Below, piece after piece: positions 12,364 to 13,906 of a DNA stretch of 13,906 bases. Both the position numbers and the translations under genes were made by a program. The notes under the pieces were generated by a model. It was not told where the DNA came from, searched no databases, and was given only the letters and a program-made list of their open reading frames with translations. This stretch comes from Candidatus Stahliibacteriota bacterium (GTDB taxonomy: Bacteria > Hydrothermota > Tepidihabitantia > SM23-42). Every line of letters begins with the position of its first letter. The stretch's first letter is position 1. The stretch spans positions 1 through 13,906 of the forward strand of contig DAOVBK010000009.1 in NCBI GenBank assembly GCA_030670605.1, in the 5' to 3' direction.

Positions 12364-13906
12364 ATGCGTATCTTGGATATCTTTGACATAGATAACGCAC
12401 TCAGTGCAGTCCGAGACAAGAGGATCCTGCGAATCGGCGGACTCGCTGGTTCATCCTCTGTTCTGTATGTAGCTGCGTTGGCGCACAAACAACCACAGGT
12501 ATTGTTCCTCACTACCCTGAACAACATCAATGGTCTCTATCATGAAATCAAGAGAATTGTTGCTAAAACAGTACGCATCAGCGAGGAACATCCATTCTAT
12601 CATGATGCAAAAATCCTAGTGACGTCAGAGGAATCCTTGAACCGTGCACTGAAGCAACTCACAGAATACACAATCACACAGGGCGCTGATATCAATCGTG
12701 ATGAACTCGTACGACGGCTCGATTTCACCGGGTATTCACACGAGGACATTGTTGAGGACGCAGGGGAATACGGAATACGTGGCGGTATACTCGACATATT
12801 TGAACCTGAACACGAGCCTATCAGAATTGAATTTGAGGGAGATACAATTGCATCGATCAGGATGTTTGATGTACAAACACAACGATCAGTCAAAACACTG
12901 CCGAGAATAACCCTGACGCTCGCGCGCATGGACGACCCAGAACCCTTGAGCGTACTCGTACATGACGATGCTATCGTCGTGTCTGACCATGATGTCAGAG
13001 TTACGCTCCCGTGCATCATATTCTCAGATGAAGGAGATATTAATTACGGTTTGACCCCTGCCTTCAGCTACTATGGAGATCTGAAGAGACTGCGAGAAGA
13101 CATTGGACGCGCAACCTATCGATACCTGTTCCTTCTATCGTCAGCAGATGTGATAAAAAAACTGCAGGCGGTGCTCGGACATGTCGAAACCCACGAACTC
13201 GACCTTGAACGTGGATTTATCGATGAAGCAAAGAAGATTATCTATCTCACCGAGACTGAAATATTCGGCAGAATACGGAGGAAGAAGAGAATTTTTAAAG
13301 GCCTATTCATAGACGACCTCATGGGATTGAAAGAAGATGACTATGTTGTACACTCAGAGTATGGCATCGGTCAATTCAAAGGTCTCACACACATCGATGT
13401 AGAAAACCGTACTGTCGAATGTCTACAGATCAACTATGCAGGTACTGATAAAGTATACCTGCCCGTTGAACGCGTCAACCTTCTGGAGCGCTACGTTGCG
13501 ACAACAGAAAAACCGCCGAAACTCTCAAAACTCGGGAGCGAAGTGTGGCTCAAAACGAAATCCCGTGTTCGGAAAGCAACAGAAAGACTTGCTATAAACC
13601 TTCTAAACCTGTATACGAGACGTTCCCAGGATAAAGGATTTCAGTTCTCTGTAGACACATCAGAACTCCGAGAACTCGAAGGTTCATTCCCCTATGAAGA
13701 AACACCGGACCAGATGAGCGCTATCACAGCAGTCAAACATGACATGGAAACGCCGAAACCTGCTGAACGATTGATCTGCGGTGATGTCGGCTACGGCAAA
13801 ACAGAAATTGCGCTTCGTGCTGCCTTCAAAGCGGCTCTTGATGGCAAACAAACAATGATACTCTGTCCGACGACACTCCTTGCATTCCAACATCACAATA
13901 CATTCA
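12364..13906 (+). CDS. mfd: Transcription-repair coupling factor Mfd, N-terminal part (cut by right edge)
   Basis: 514 codons are open from ATG 12364 to the end without a stop. Mfd displaces RNA polymerase stalled at DNA lesions and recruits UvrA. The order matches the family: a UvrB-like N-terminal module with GYSHEDIVEDAGEYGIRGGILDIFEP (about 126-151) and the following DFEGDTIASIRMFDVQTQRS-like strand; a CarD-like RNA polymerase interaction domain from about residue 320 (GLKEDDYVVHSEYGIGQFKG, later YAGTDKVYLPVERVNLLERY); and the Walker A motif GDVGYGKT at 473-480 of the translocase. In E. coli Mfd the Walker A lies well past residue 600, so this protein is roughly 150 residues shorter before it. 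The gap to ptb is 27 bases with no terminator and no Shine-Dalgarno sequence, so it is probably in the same transcript. Confidence 0.93.
   Translation, partial: MRILDIFDIDNALSAVRDKRILRIGGLAGSSSVLYVAALAHKQPQVLFLTTLNNINGLYHEIKRIVAKTVRISEEHPFYHDAKILVTSEESLNRALKQLTEYTITQGADINRDELVRRLDFTGYSHEDIVEDAGEYGIRGGILDIFEPEHEPIRIEFEGDTIASIRMFDVQTQRSVKTLPRITLTLARMDDPEPLSVLVHDDAIVVSDHDVRVTLPCIIFSDEGDINYGLTPAFSYYGDLKRLREDIGRATYRYLFLLSSADVIKKLQAVLGHVETHELDLERGFIDEAKKIIYLTETEIFGRIRRKKRIFKGLFIDDLMGLKEDDYVVHSEYGIGQFKGLTHIDVENRTVECLQINYAGTDKVYLPVERVNLLERYVATTEKPPKLSKLGSEVWLKTKSRVRKATERLAINLLNLYTRRSQDKGFQFSVDTSELRELEGSFPYEETPDQMSAITAVKHDMETPKPAERLICGDVGYGKTEIALRAAFKAALDGKQTMILCPTTLLAFQHHNTF

Overview
The window comes from a Gram-negative-type bacterium. 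It carries a Wzx/Wzy-style surface polysaccharide cluster and a lipoprotein with a TonB-like C-terminal domain. Most start codons have no clear Shine-Dalgarno sequence, and genes are packed with 2-base gaps and ATGA overlaps. I cannot name the phylum from sequence alone. The gene mix and the odd intergenic repeats would suit an uncultivated candidate phylum (WOR-3-like lineages came to mind), but that is a weak inference.

Region 1 (1-9328, all minus strand) is a polysaccharide operon read from right to left. A consensus promoter (9301-9328) precedes a GDP-L-fucose synthase, a Wzx-type flippase, a Wzy/WaaL-type polymerase or ligase, a family 2 glycosyltransferase, two GT4 glycosyltransferases, a radical SAM protein with a C-terminal SPASM/twitch-like cysteine set, and a third GT4. 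A second consensus promoter (89-116) then precedes a gene cut by the left edge, whose first 21 residues look like the membrane start of a polyprenyl-phosphate sugar transferase. Together these could make one sugar nucleotide, build a repeat unit on a lipid carrier, flip it and polymerise or ligate it. The unusual member is the radical SAM gene, which sits between two GT4 genes and overlaps one of them.

Region 2 (9329-9498) is intergenic. It is built largely of consecutive blocks of different degenerate 7- and 8-base tandem repeats, plus two inverted repeats. I know of no established element of this kind.

Region 3 (9499-10341) holds the TonB_C-domain lipoprotein gene (minus strand) and a compact divergent control region. 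Each of the two opposing promoters ends only 6-7 bases before the start codon it serves, which predicts leaderless mRNAs. Two inverted repeats lie between or across these promoters.

Region 4 (10342-13906, plus strand) is hisC (histidinol-phosphate aminotransferase), directly abutted by a phosphate butyryltransferase-like gene (ptb), then mfd (transcription-repair coupling factor), which runs off the right edge. No tRNA, rRNA, insertion sequence or CRISPR array was seen.
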